Shown one piece after another: positions 18,006-27,284 of a stretch of DNA of 64,000 bases; within the stretch, counting starts at the first letter, position 1, and each line of letters opens with the position of its first letter. Where the stretch lies: the NCBI GenBank assembly GCA_963721905.1, contig CAVRMF010000010.1, positions 75,328 to 139,327 of the forward strand, given 5' to 3'. The stretch comes from Roseiarcus sp963721905 (GTDB lineage: Bacteria > Pseudomonadota > Alphaproteobacteria > Rhizobiales > Beijerinckiaceae). Below the pieces are notes generated by a model. That model had not been told where the DNA came from and made no database searches. It was given only the letters and a program-made list of their open reading frames with translations. The position numbers were made by a program, and so were the translations under genes.

Positions 18006-19169
18006 CTATAGTCCCATCTGTCGGCTGGCGAGATCTTTCATGATTTCTTCCGTGCCAGCGCCGATCGCGTTGACTTTCACCTCGCGATAGATGCGCTCGA
18101 CCTTGGCGCCGCGCAGGAAGCCGGCGCCGCCGAAAATCTGCACGCCCTCGGAGGCGCAGAAGGCGAGCGTCGTCGACGCCTGGTTCTTCAGCATGCAGAT
18201 CTCGGCGACCGGATTCTCGCCCTGCTCGAGACGCCAGGTCAAAAGCTCGAGCATCGCCTGCGAGGCCTCGATGCGCTGCGCCATGTCGACGAGCTTGTGG
18301 CGGATCACCTGATGCTGAACGATCGGCTTGCCGAAAGTGACGCGCTCCTTGGCGTAGGCGATCGCCTCCTCGAGACAAACGCGCGCGAAAGCGATCGAGC
18401 CAGCCGCGCCGTGCAGGCGCTCGTCGTTGAAATTGAGCATGATGGCGCGAAATCCCTCGCCTTCCTTGCCGATGAGGTTGGCCACCGGCACGCGACAATT
18501 GTCGAAATAGAGCGTCGCCGTATCCGAGCACCACCAGCCCATTTTCTTGAGCGGCGTGCGCTGGAGGCCCTCGGGATTGCCCTCAACGAGGATGAGGCTG
18601 ACCCCGCTCGCGCCTGGGCCGCCAGTGCGCGCCGCAAGTGTGATGAAATCGGCGCGCATGCCCGAGGTGATGAAAGTCTTCGAGCCATTGATCACGTAAT
18701 GATCGCCCTCGCGCCGCGCGGCCGTGCGCAGGTTGGCGACATCGGAGCCGCCGCTCGGCTCGGTGATGGCGAGCGCAGATATTTTCTCGCCCGAGAGGAT
18801 CTGTGGCAGCACGCGCGCCTTCATCTCCTCCGAGCCGCGATGAAGGATCGGCGGCGCGCCGATTGTGTGGCTGAAGAGGCCCGCGCCCACGCCGCCTGAC
18901 CCGCCCCGGGCGATCTCCTGCATCGCGATGATCCGCATGAAGCGGTCGCACTCGATGCCGCCGTAGCGCTCGGGATAGCCGAGCTGCATATAGCCGACCG
19001 CGGCGGCCTTTTTGTAAAGCTCGCGCGGGAACTCGCCAGCTTCGTCCCATTGGTTCGCGTACGGCTCGATCTCGCGCGCGACGAACCGGCGCAGCGTCTG
19101 CCGGAACGCCTCGTGCTCGGGCGTGTAGAACGGGCTTAAGCGAACGGCGTCGAACGAATGCGCGGTCAT
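18006..19169 (-). CDS. Acyl-CoA dehydrogenase
   Basis: FAD-dependent alpha,beta-dehydrogenation of an acyl-CoA, 387 residues. The signatures ALAITEPSGGSDVANLRT and the C-terminal QIFGGAGFLRGAKVERIYRE are present. Where MCAD has its catalytic Glu (YEGT) this protein has GAGT. A Glu stands instead at 250 in NFNDERL, the helix G position used by isovaleryl-CoA and long-chain dehydrogenases. That fits an isovaleryl-CoA (LiuA-like) or terpenoid acyl-CoA role and the carboxylase genes beside it. Its ATG overlaps the TGA of the BKACE gene (ATGA), so the two are translationally coupled. It is the last gene of the operon. Confidence 0.88.
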   Translation of the reverse strand: MTAHSFDAVRLSPFYTPEHEAFRQTLRRFVAREIEPYANQWDEAGEFPRELYKKAAAVGYMQLGYPERYGGIECDRFMRIIAMQEIARGGSGGVGAGLFSHTIGAPPILHRGSEEMKARVLPQILSGEKISALAITEPSGGSDVANLRTAARREGDHYVINGSKTFITSGMRADFITLAARTGGPGASGVSLILVEGNPEGLQRTPLKKMGWWCSDTATLYFDNCRVPVANLIGKEGEGFRAIMLNFNDERLHGAAGSIAFARVCLEEAIAYAKERVTFGKPIVQHQVIRHKLVDMAQRIEASQAMLELLTWRLEQGENPVAEICMLKNQASTTLAFCASEGVQIFGGAGFLRGAKVERIYREVKVNAIGAGTEEIMKDLASRQMGL

Positions 19170-20050
19170 GGGCGGGTCTCCTTTGCTTGTGGCGAGAGAT
19201 TGAGGGCGAGGCGCGCTTCGTCCGGCGAGGCGATGGCGCGTCCGACTTCGCGAGCGAGCGCGGCCAGCGCATTGACAAGTTCGCCGTTCGAGGCGGCGCG
19301 CGAGCCGTCGGGCAAATGGATCGTGTCCTCGAGCCCGGTGCGCAGATCGCCCCCGAGCTCGGCCGCGCGCCGGTGCAGCGGCCAGATCTCCTTCCGGCCG
19401 ATGGCGGTGACGCTCCAGCGCGCGCCGGCGACGATGAGCCTGGTCAGGATCGGCAGCAGGTCCGGATCCCCCGGCATGCCGGATTCGACGCCCATAACGA
19501 AATTATATTTCGGCGCGCGCCCGTAGCCGCAGTTGCGCGCGATCGCCGCGGCTGTGCGCACGATGCCGGTGTCGAAGCACTCAAACTCCGGCTCGATTGC
19601 GCATTCGCGCATCGTCTTAAGGAACGCGGCGACTTTCTCGACCGGATTGTCGAACAGCATCGGCGGCCAGGCCCATGTCCCGTCGCCGCGCGTCTTGAGG
19701 TAGTTGAGCGAGCCGGCGTTGAGCGCGGCGATCTCGGGCCTGACAGCGTTGAGGCATGCGAGCGGCCCAGAGATGTCGGAGCCGACCACGCCGGTCGTCT
19801 GGTTGACGATCACCCCGGGGCAGGCGTCGCGGATCGCCGCGACCACGGCGGTCGCGACCTCAGGCTCCCAGGACGGCAGATGGCCCTTGCCAGGCTCAAG
19901 GCGGCGGAAGTGGACATGGACGACGCTCGCTCCCTCATCACAGGCGCGCCTGGCTTCGCGCGCCATCTCCTCGGGCGTCACCGGCGCTGGATAGACGGCG
20001 GGATCGGTCAGGACGCCGGTCAGCGCGCAGGTGACGACCGCCTTGTCCAT
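19166..20050 (-). CDS. BKACE-family beta-keto acid cleavage enzyme (DUF849)
   Basis: 294 residues. BKACE enzymes (for example Kce of lysine fermentation) use Zn2+ and acetyl-CoA to convert a beta-keto acid into acetoacetate and a new acyl-CoA. The metal histidines appear as H45 and H47 in VVHVHFR; other family features are NQTTG and LNAGSLNY. The ATG at 20048-20050 begins MDKAVVTCALTG. The frame stays open upstream, but that segment lies inside the carboxylase gene. The carboxylase stop is one base away from this ATG, and the 3' end overlaps the dehydrogenase start. In liu operons this position is taken by HMG-CoA lyase, so this may be its functional replacement. The exact substrate is not predictable. 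Confidence 0.85.
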   Translation of the reverse strand: MDKAVVTCALTGVLTDPAVYPAPVTPEEMAREARRACDEGASVVHVHFRRLEPGKGHLPSWEPEVATAVVAAIRDACPGVIVNQTTGVVGSDISGPLACLNAVRPEIAALNAGSLNYLKTRGDGTWAWPPMLFDNPVEKVAAFLKTMRECAIEPEFECFDTGIVRTAAAIARNCGYGRAPKYNFVMGVESGMPGDPDLLPILTRLIVAGARWSVTAIGRKEIWPLHRRAAELGGDLRTGLEDTIHLPDGSRAASNGELVNALAALAREVGRAIASPDEARLALNLSPQAKETRP

Positions 20051-20051
20051 C

Positions 20052-22005
20052 TCAATGGTCTCCGTGCGGCGCAATGACGAACAGGATCGCCCGCGCCTGC
20101 GCCTGGGCGCCGGCGGAGGCGTTCGCCGTCTGGACGACGCCGTCGATCGGGGCAAGGATCGAATATTGCATCTTCATCGCCTCGACTGTCGCGAGCACTT
20201 GTCCGCGCCGCACCTTGTCGCCGGCCCTCGCGTCGACGCCGACGATGACGCCGCTGACCGGCGAGCGCACGGCCCCGTCGGAGTCTTCATCCTTGAGCCG
20301 CGGCGGGGCGTAGGTCCGGTCGACGAAGCGGCGGCACGCGCCGTCAAAGTCGAGCCACAGTTCGTCGCCGTCGCGGGCTGAGGCGGCGCGCCTGTCGACG
20401 CCGCCGCAGGAGAAGCGGATGTCGTTCCCGCCGCGCGAGAGTAGCCGCATCTCCAACGTTTCCCCGTCGAGCGTCACGATCCGCTCGTCGCCCCGACTGC
20501 TGACTGACGCCCGCGCCTCCGCGCCGTCGACCGTGAGCCGCAGCGGCGATGCGCGCCACGTGGCGGTCGGCTCGGCGGTCGGCGTGGGCGCGCCTGCGCG
20601 TTCGACGAACAGAAGCGCGGCAAGCGCGAGCGCCTCGCGGCTCGGGGGCGCGGGACGACGAGGCGCGCCAGCGAGAAACGCGGTCGTCGCCTCGCCGTCG
20701 ATGAATTCGCGCCGGCTCAGCGCATCGATGAGAAAGTCCCGGTTGGTCGCGACGCCGGCGACGAATGTTTCGCGAAGCGCCCGCACCAGCCGGCGGCGCG
20801 CCTCATCGCGGTTTGAGCCAAAGGCGATCACCTTGGCGAGGAGGGAATCGTAATGCGGCCCGACGGTTCGCTCCGCTTTCAAGTCCGCAATCGACCCGCA
20901 CGCCCTCTCCTTCGCCCGGCCGCCAAGCGACGATACGCCCGGTCGAGGGAAGGAAATCGGCTAAAGGGTTCTCTGCATAGAGCCTCGCCTCGATCGCATG
21001 TCCTCGCAAGGCGACGTCCGAATGGTCGAACGGCAGCCGGCGCCCTTGCGCGACCTGAAACTGAAGCCGCACGAGGTCGATCCCGGTGACGCATTCGGTC
21101 ACCGGATGCTCGACCTGGATGCGCGTGTTCATCTCCAGAAAATAGAAGCTTCCGTCATCGTCGAGAAGAAATTCGACGGTTCCCGCGCCGACATAGCCGA
21201 CTGCGCGCGCCGCCTGCACCGCGGCCGCGCCCATTCGGGCCCGCAACTCGGGCAAGACGGCGGGCGACGGCAATTCCTCGATCAGCTTCTGATGGCGGCG
21301 CTGGATCGAGCAGTCGCGTTCGCCGAGGTGGACGATGGCGCCATGCTCGTCGCCGAAGACCTGGATCTCGACATGGCGGGCGCCGAGAAGGGCGCGCTCG
21401 AGAAGGAGCCGCCCGTCGCCGAAAGCGCTCCCGGCTTCCGCGCTCGCCGAACGCAGCGCGGCGTCGAGCGCCTCAGGCGCGCGCACGATCCGCATGCCAC
21501 GCCCGCCGCCGCCGGCGCTCGCCTTCACCATCAGGGGATAGCCGATGCGCCGGGCCTCCTCGACGAAGCGCGCCGTGCTCTGGTCCTCGCCATGATAGCC
21601 AGGCGCGCACGGCACGCCCGCCGCCATCACGCGGGCCTTGGCCGCGCTCTTGTCGCCCATCGCCCGCATCGCCGCGGGCGGCGGCCCGACGAAGACGAGA
21701 CCGGCCGACGCGCAGCGTTCGGCGAAGTCCGCGCTTTCGGCGAGGAAGCCGTAGCCTGGATGGACGGCTTCGGCCCGCGTAGCCTTCGCCGCGGCGATCA
21801 GGGCGTCGATCGAAAGATAAGATTGCGCCGCCGCCGCGGGGCCGATGCGCACGGCGGCGTCGGCGAGACGCACATGCAGCGCCTCGGCGTCGGCGTCGCT
21901 ATAGACCGCAACGGCGCGAAGCCCTTCCGCGCGCGCGGCGCGAATGATGCGGCAGGCGATCTCGCCGCGATTGGCGACCAGCACAGAGGAGAAGCGCGCG
22001 CTCAT
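20052..22005 (-). pseudogene. Acyl-CoA carboxylase alpha subunit (biotin carboxylase-BCCP), frameshifted
   Basis: Biotin-carrying subunit of a methylcrotonyl-, geranyl- or propionyl-type carboxylase. The first frame begins MSARFSSVLVANRGEIA (biotin carboxylase) and shows the ATP-grasp loop KASAGGGGRGM and the catalytic EMNTRIQVEHPVTE. It is in register up to VRVDCGLESGA. The second frame resumes at TVGPHYDSLLAK and ends with the biotin site EAMKMQ. An extra base in the TT at 20867-20868 explains the switch; removing it restores a 650-residue protein of normal size. It is either an inactivated gene or an assembly error. ATGA overlap with the hydratase gene upstream; 1 base to the BKACE gene. 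Confidence 0.88.
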
Positions 22006-22799
22006 GCGTTCCTCGTCCAGGACGGCGCGCGCTTTTCCACGAAGGCGCTCAGCCCCTCGCGCCCCTCCGGGCCGCGCAGGGCGGCGGCGAAGCTTTTCGC
22101 CGCCGTCTCGATATAGGCGTCGGACGTTTGGGTTCGGCAGGCGCGGAAAAGCCGCTTGGCCTCGGCGTTGGCGCCCGGCGCACATCGCTCGATCGACGCG
22201 AGCAGGGCCTCGAGCTTCGCGTCGCGCTCGGCGTCGCTGTCGCAATAGAAGTCGGCGAGGCCGAGCGCCGCAGCCTCGCGCCCGTCGAGCCGCGCGCCAG
22301 TCAGGGCGAGACGGCGCGCGACCCGCTCGCCGAGCCGGGCGACCAGATGGGGCGCGATCTGGGCGGGCGGTATGCCGAGGCTCGTCTCGGTGAGCGCGAA
22401 GCGTGCGCGCGCGGTTGCGACGACAATGTCGGCGGCGGCGGCGAGGCCCATGCCGCCGCCGACCGCCGGGCCGTCGACTGCGGCGATCGTCACGTAAGGC
22501 AGCGTGGCGAAGCAGGCGAAGAAACGCCCGCCGGCGGCGTTGAGCGCCTCAAGGGGATCGGCCTCGCCTTGCTCAGGCGATTTCTCCAGGGCCGCGGACA
22601 ATGATTTGAGATCGGCGCCGGCGCTGAAGACGCCGTTTGCGCCTTCGATGACGAGCGCCGCGAGGCCGGGCGGCGCCGCGTCGAGCGCGGCTTCGATCTC
22701 GCCGACCATCTCCGCCGAGAGCGCGTTCTGGCGACGCGGGTCGTCGAGCACGATCGTCAGGCGGCGGCCGGTTTGACGGAGATGAAGGAGCGAGGCCAT
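22002..22799 (-). CDS. Enoyl-CoA hydratase/isomerase family (LiuC-like)
   Basis: 265-residue crotonase-fold enzyme. The oxyanion-hole segments are GVFSAGADLKSL and AVDGPAVGGGMGLAAAADI; ARFALTETSLGIPP carries the Glu position normally used by methylglutaconyl-CoA hydratases. Located between carboxylase beta and alpha, it should hydrate the carboxylated product (3-methylglutaconyl-CoA in leucine breakdown). The ATG at 22797-22799 was chosen because the sequence before it belongs to the upstream gene. Its TGA overlaps the carboxylase alpha ATG. Confidence 0.87.
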   Translation of the reverse strand: MASLLHLRQTGRRLTIVLDDPRRQNALSAEMVGEIEAALDAAPPGLAALVIEGANGVFSAGADLKSLSAALEKSPEQGEADPLEALNAAGGRFFACFATLPYVTIAAVDGPAVGGGMGLAAAADIVVATARARFALTETSLGIPPAQIAPHLVARLGERVARRLALTGARLDGREAAALGLADFYCDSDAERDAKLEALLASIERCAPGANAEAKRLFRACRTQTSDAYIETAAKSFAAALRGPEGREGLSAFVEKRAPSWTRNA

Positions 22800-22803
22800 G
22801 GCT

Positions 22804-24414
22804 TCAAAACCTCGCGACGCCGAAGCTGTTGGGGCGGAGCGTCCGCGCCTCGGCCTCCGCGCAGGTGTCGAGACAGAAGGCGAGCGTAGCGCGGCTGTCG
22901 CGCGGATCGATGAGGCCGTCGTCCCAGAGCCGCGCGGTGGCGAAAAGCGCGGTCGACTCGCGATCGTAGCTGGCGACGATCCTTGCCCCTTGCGCCTTCG
23001 CCTTCTCCGCGTCGAAAGGGAGTCCGCGCCCGCGCGCGCCCTCCTCGGCGACAATCGCCATCACTTTAGCGGCCTGCTCGCCGCCCATCACTGCGACGCG
23101 AGCGTTCGGCCATGAGAAGAGGAAGCGCGGCCCGAACGCACGCCCGCACATGCCGTAATGGCCGGCGCCGAACGAGGCGCCGATCTGCAGCGTGAGCTTC
23201 GGAACGGCGGCGTTGGTGACCGCCTGGATCATCTTCGAGCCGTGCTTGACGATGCCGGAGGTCTCGGCGTCGACGCCGACGAGATAGCCTGTCGTGTTTT
23301 GCAGGAACACGATCGGCAGGCCCGCCTGCGAGCAGAGCTGGATGAACTGCCCGGCCTTGCTCGAACCCGCCGAGTCGATCGGCCCGTTGTTGCCGAGAAG
23401 GCCGACCGGGCGGCCCTCGATCGCCGCATGGCCGCAAACGGTGGCGGCGCCGTAGAGCGGCTTGAAATCGAGAAACTCCGAGCCGTCGACGAGGCGCGCG
23501 ATGACCTCGCGCACCTCATAGGGCTTGCGATAGTCCACGGGCACGATCCCGAGGAGCTCCTCGGGATCGTAAAGCGGCGCGGGCGCGCGCAGGCGCGGCG
23601 CGAGCCGGCCCCAGCCGATGCGGGCGAGGATCTCCCGGCCGATGCGCAAGGCGTCGGCGTCGTCCTCGGCGAGATATTCGCCGAGGCCCGTCACCGCGCA
23701 GTGGAGTTCGGCGCCGCCGAGCGCTTCGTCGCCGGCGACCTCGCCGGTCGCGGCCCTCAGCAGCGGCGGACCCGCGAGGAAAACCTTCGAGCGTCCGCGC
23801 ACCATCACGACATAGTCAGCGAGGCCGGTCTGATAGGCGCCGCCAGCGGTCGAGGAGCCGTGCACGATGGAGATGACCGGAATGCCGGCGGCCGACAGAC
23901 GCGCCATGTTGGCGAAGGTCGCCCCGCCGCGAACGAACATCTCCGCCTGCAGCATGAGATTGGCGCCGGCGCTTTCGACGAGCTGGACGTAAGGCAGCTT
24001 GTTCAAGAGCGCGATCTCCTGGGCGCGGATCGCCTTCTCGACGCCCATCGGATGCGCGGCGCCGCCCTTGATGCCCGAATCGCTGGCGGCGATCATGGAG
24101 CGCGCGCCGGAAATTTCGCCGATGCCAATGATCGAGCCGCCGCCGAAGACATTGTCTGCGCCGTCGTCCTCGTGCATGCCGAGGCCGCAGAGGCTCGACA
24201 GCTGGAGAAAGGGCGAGTCGCGATCGAGGATGAGGTTAACCCGCTCTCGCGGCGGCAATTGTCCGCGCGCACGGAACTTGGCGTCGCCGCGGGCGGAGAC
24301 TTCGCAGACCTTCCGTTCGAGCGCGCGGAACTCTGCGATCAATTCAAGATGCGCGGCGCGGTTGGCGCGAAAGTCGTCGCTTTCCACGATGACGTTCGAG
24401 CGAATCGCGAGCAT
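22804..24414 (-). CDS. Acyl-CoA carboxylase beta subunit (MCC/GCC-type carboxyltransferase)
   Basis: 536 residues, the usual length of 3-methylcrotonyl-CoA carboxylase beta. It transfers CO2 from carboxybiotin to the acyl-CoA. Crotonase-fold halves: IVHGSSTAGGAYQTGLAD with the GGAY oxyanion hole in the N-domain, and QNTTGYLVG and GASFGAGHYGMCGRAF in the C-domain. The latter segment is typical of MCC/GCC rather than propionyl-CoA carboxylase. I chose the ATG at 24412-24414 (MLAIRSNVIV); an upstream ATG gives a low-complexity extension. It is 4 bases before the hydratase gene. Either 3-methylcrotonyl-CoA or a terpenoid homologue is possible. Confidence 0.88.
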   Translation of the reverse strand: MLAIRSNVIVESDDFRANRAAHLELIAEFRALERKVCEVSARGDAKFRARGQLPPRERVNLILDRDSPFLQLSSLCGLGMHEDDGADNVFGGGSIIGIGEISGARSMIAASDSGIKGGAAHPMGVEKAIRAQEIALLNKLPYVQLVESAGANLMLQAEMFVRGGATFANMARLSAAGIPVISIVHGSSTAGGAYQTGLADYVVMVRGRSKVFLAGPPLLRAATGEVAGDEALGGAELHCAVTGLGEYLAEDDADALRIGREILARIGWGRLAPRLRAPAPLYDPEELLGIVPVDYRKPYEVREVIARLVDGSEFLDFKPLYGAATVCGHAAIEGRPVGLLGNNGPIDSAGSSKAGQFIQLCSQAGLPIVFLQNTTGYLVGVDAETSGIVKHGSKMIQAVTNAAVPKLTLQIGASFGAGHYGMCGRAFGPRFLFSWPNARVAVMGGEQAAKVMAIVAEEGARGRGLPFDAEKAKAQGARIVASYDRESTALFATARLWDDGLIDPRDSRATLAFCLDTCAEAEARTLRPNSFGVARF

Positions 24415-24501
24415 GCGGCCGGCCCCTCCCTCTTCCCGCGCGCTCCGCGCCCTCGTTGCGGCCAAGGGTTCACGGGAACCGCGGGGAAGTCAATCGCCGC
24501 C

Positions 24502-26313
24502 TCAGGTCGCGACGACGTCAGCGGTCAGCGGCAGTTTTCCGAGTTCGGCGCGCAGCGTCTTGCAATGCGCGATCGGGGCCTTGACGGTCACGACGAGGCC
24601 CCGCTCGATCTCGGTGGCGGCGCAGACGTCGGCGGCTATTCCCGGCGCCGCCGCCTCGATCATTTCGCGCGCGGCCTCTTCGGCCGCAATCTCCCTCAGG
24701 CGGGGCTTGAAGATCTTGCCGACCGGCGTCAGCGGCATCTCGGGAATGACGACGATGGCGCGCGGGCGAGCGGGCGTCTCGATGATGCGGCCTTCGACGA
24801 ATTGACCGAGCGATGCGGGATCGATCGATGCGCCGGGAGAGGGCGAGACGAACAGCATCGGCGTCTCGCCGGAATAGGGATCGGGCCGTCCGACCGCGGC
24901 GGCGAGCGCCACCCCGGGAAAGCCCAGCGCCGCGTCCTCGATGCCGGCGGGATCGATGTTGTGCCCGCCGCGGATGATCACGTCCTTGATCCGTCCGGTG
25001 ACATAGATCTCGCCGTCGGCGCCGATGCGGCCGAGGTCGCCGCTGCGCAGCCAGCCGTCGTGGAACGCCCCGGCCCCATGCCGCGGATCTGCGTAGCCGG
25101 CGAAGACCTGAGGACCGCGCGCGACGATCTCGCCAGTCGGCGAGGGCCCGCGATGCAACTCGCCGCCGGCGAGCACGGCGACTTCGGCGAGCGCGACCGG
25201 AAAGCCGACGGAGCCGGGCTTCTGTCCGAGATTGTGAGGCGTCTGGGTGGTCGCGCCGGCGAATTCGGTCATGCCGTAAACCTGTCTGACGCAGTCGCCC
25301 GGCCAGGCGGCGAGAAAACGCCGCTCGATTTCCGGCGGGCAGACCGAGGCGCCTGTGGCGAACAAGCGCAAGCTCGAAATATCGGCCCCGCCGACCGGTA
25401 CTTCGGCGACCGCCCCGAGGGCGGTCGGGACCAGCGCGCCGATGGTGATGCGCTGCGCCTCGACGATGCGCCAGAAGTTTTTGATCACCTCCGGGTTGCG
25501 CAGGCTCGCCGCGGTCGGGACGACCTGCGTTGCGCCGGCGGCGAAGGCCGCGAGCGCGCCGACGAACGCCCCGCCGACATGAAACAAAGGGAGCGCGATC
25601 AGGACGCGGTCGTCGGGCCGCCCGTCGAAGGCGAGCATCGAAGCGACCGCCGAGGCGACCACGTTGCGGTTTGTCAGCCGAGCCGCTTTCGGCGCGCCGG
25701 TCGTGCCGCCCGTTGGCAGCATGGCGACAACGCGATCGGGCGAGGCCGCCGCCGGCGACGGCTCGCGCCAGGCGGAATCGGGTTTAAGCGTCTCGTCGTC
25801 GAACGCAACCCGACCGTCGAGCGGAAGGGTCACGATTCGCTCGAGCGTCGGAACGGAACGGGCGACGCCCTCGACTTTCTCGAACAATCCGCCAGGCGCT
25901 CCCGGCGGCGGCGTGAACAGGATTTTCGCTTTTGCCGCCGCGAGCTGCGCGGCGATCGCCTCCCGGCTGAAGAGGAGGTTGAGCGGATGCACGGTCGCAA
26001 AGCTCATCGCCGACCAATAGGCGACGGAGACCGCGGTGCAATTCGGGGCGAGAATCGACACCGCGTCCTCGGGTCCGACGCCGTTTTCGCTGAGCCATCG
26101 CCCGGCGGCCGAGATGAGCCCGAGAAACGCTCGGGCCGTCGTTACGACGGGCGCGGGATCGAGCGCCGTTCGCAAGTAGACGATCGCCTCGTGCTCCGGG
26201 TCGATCGCTGCGCCGCGGGCGATGAGGCGAAAGACGTCTGGACATTCGTCGAGAATTGAGCGGGCTTTCGCGTCGAGCGCCTCGCGCTCGATCCTCGCCG
26301 CATGAATCGCCAT
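24502..26313 (-). CDS. Acyl-CoA synthetase with extended N terminus
   Basis: 603-residue ANL ligase and the first gene of the operon, 87 bases before carboxylase beta. P-loop motif LPTGGTTGAPKAARLTNRN, A5 QVYGMTEFAG, A7 WLRSGDLGRIG, hinge GRIKDVIIRGGHNIDP and the catalytic Lys in PVGKIFKPRL. It resembles the FadD-like ligases annotated as acyl-CoA synthetases acting on bulky acids. By position it would activate the free acid (isovalerate or a branched acid) before dehydrogenation and carboxylation. The ATG at 26311-26313 is the only reasonable start. Confidence 0.87.
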   Translation of the reverse strand: MAIHAARIEREALDAKARSILDECPDVFRLIARGAAIDPEHEAIVYLRTALDPAPVVTTARAFLGLISAAGRWLSENGVGPEDAVSILAPNCTAVSVAYWSAMSFATVHPLNLLFSREAIAAQLAAAKAKILFTPPPGAPGGLFEKVEGVARSVPTLERIVTLPLDGRVAFDDETLKPDSAWREPSPAAASPDRVVAMLPTGGTTGAPKAARLTNRNVVASAVASMLAFDGRPDDRVLIALPLFHVGGAFVGALAAFAAGATQVVPTAASLRNPEVIKNFWRIVEAQRITIGALVPTALGAVAEVPVGGADISSLRLFATGASVCPPEIERRFLAAWPGDCVRQVYGMTEFAGATTQTPHNLGQKPGSVGFPVALAEVAVLAGGELHRGPSPTGEIVARGPQVFAGYADPRHGAGAFHDGWLRSGDLGRIGADGEIYVTGRIKDVIIRGGHNIDPAGIEDAALGFPGVALAAAVGRPDPYSGETPMLFVSPSPGASIDPASLGQFVEGRIIETPARPRAIVVIPEMPLTPVGKIFKPRLREIAAEEAAREMIEAAAPGIAADVCAATEIERGLVVTVKAPIAHCKTLRAELGKLPLTADVVAT

Positions 26314-26406
26314 CCTTGCCTCCCTTTTACGCGGTTCTTGAACTCACGGTCGCGAAAAGGGTCGGCCGGTGCACGCGCGCCGTCAAGCCGCGGCGGCGAT
26401 CGACTC

Positions 26407-26436
26407 AAAATGAAAACGGCCCCCGAAGGAGGCCGT
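26407..26436 (-). terminator. Rho-independent terminator of the PEP-CTERM gene
   Basis: On the minus strand ACGGCCTCC-TTC-GGGGGCCGT (one mismatch) is followed by TTTTCATTTT. It lies 36 bases after the PEP-CTERM stop, in the right direction, and separates that gene from the acyl-CoA synthetase operon. Confidence 0.7.
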
Positions 26437-26471
26437 TCCGTTCGTTCGAAGGCTGATCCGCGACCAGCGGA

Positions 26472-27035
26472 TCACAACGCGTAGCGCGAGCCCCTGCGAC
26501 GCCTGCTCAGGCCGACCAGACCGATTGCCGCGAACCCGGTGCCGAGCATCGCCCAGGTGGAGGCTTCCGGGACCGCATCAAGCCGCTCGCCGACTCCCGC
26601 CGGAAGTCCCTGGTTGTCAATGTCCCTGATCTTAAGGAAATAGGTGCCGGCGGTAAAATCGAGCTGAAGATGGGCAAAGTCGGTGCTGAGCCAATCCGCG
26701 GCAAAGTCACCTGCGGCGGGGCCTTTGTCGTTGACGAATGGAGTCGGATAAAGGGTGAAAGTCGTTGTCACCGTGACAAAGCTAGCAGAGGGTGTAAAAC
26801 CTACTGATACCGTATAGACATCGCCTGGGATAAAGCCGTCCGACAGCGAAAAGAGGGCGCCACTGGCCGGAACGATCAGCTCGATGGGCGAGTTCACGGA
26901 GACGGCAGGGGGGACGGCATTCACTTGATCGTACTCCCACCCGCCGTCCAACGGGAGGACGTAGGTCGCGAATGCCGAGGAGGATACCGAGATCGCCGCG
27001 GAGAATATGGCCGCCGCCAAGATTTTCGTGTTCAT
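26472..27035 (-). CDS. PEP-CTERM sorting domain protein
   Basis: 187-residue exported protein. A Sec signal peptide ends near AFA at residue 23. The body is beta-rich, about 130 residues, without a recognised enzyme motif. The C-terminal PEP-CTERM tripartite tail begins VPEAST (155-160), continues with a hydrophobic segment (TWAMLGTGFAAIGLVGL) and ends with an Arg cluster. An exosortase would cleave at the PEP motif and release the protein to the envelope or matrix. It has its own promoter and terminator. Its GGGGG ribosome-binding site is 6 bases before the ATG. The next gene on the same strand upstream is EpsI-like, supporting an exopolysaccharide role. Confidence 0.88.
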   Translation of the reverse strand: MNTKILAAAIFSAAISVSSSAFATYVLPLDGGWEYDQVNAVPPAVSVNSPIELIVPASGALFSLSDGFIPGDVYTVSVGFTPSASFVTVTTTFTLYPTPFVNDKGPAAGDFAADWLSTDFAHLQLDFTAGTYFLKIRDIDNQGLPAGVGERLDAVPEASTWAMLGTGFAAIGLVGLSRRRRGSRYAL

Positions 27036-27077
27036 GCAAACCCCCTTCGTGTGCCTACCCGCACTGCACGCAACGGA

Positions 27078-27106
27078 AGCTAAGCATAGCCGCGCGATCC
27101 GGTCAA
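27078..27106 (-). promoter_or_regulatory. Candidate promoter of the PEP-CTERM gene
   Basis: On the minus strand TTGACC (27106-27101) is followed 17 bases later by TTAGCT (27083-27078), about 43 bases before the ATG. The -35 box and spacer are good; the -10 box is weak, as is common in alphaproteobacteria. Confidence 0.4.
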
Positions 27107-27284
27107 GCCCTTTCTTACCAAGTTTCGACGGTCAACATTCTTTTTTGCGACGCTGGCCAGAGCCACGACAATCGACCAGAAGTCCATGATATTTCAGCAT
27201 GTTTCCAGCCAAGCCAAAAACTAAGCCGACGAAATAGGACGCCCATTGCGGATTTCTTTTGCCCGGACGGCGACGAATCTTGTC

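Noticed and set aside
19166..20050. BKACE gene product as a methyltransferase or lyase of the HMG-CoA lyase family
   Set aside because: The VVHVHFR histidine pair and NQTTG belong to the DUF849/BKACE fold, and the HMG-CoA lyase signature is absent.
23158..26259. Open frame of 1,033 codons on the plus strand across the carboxylase beta and acyl-CoA synthetase genes
   Set aside because: It is the antisense shadow of two well-supported ligase and carboxylase genes; Arg/Asp/Gly-rich composition and no domain.
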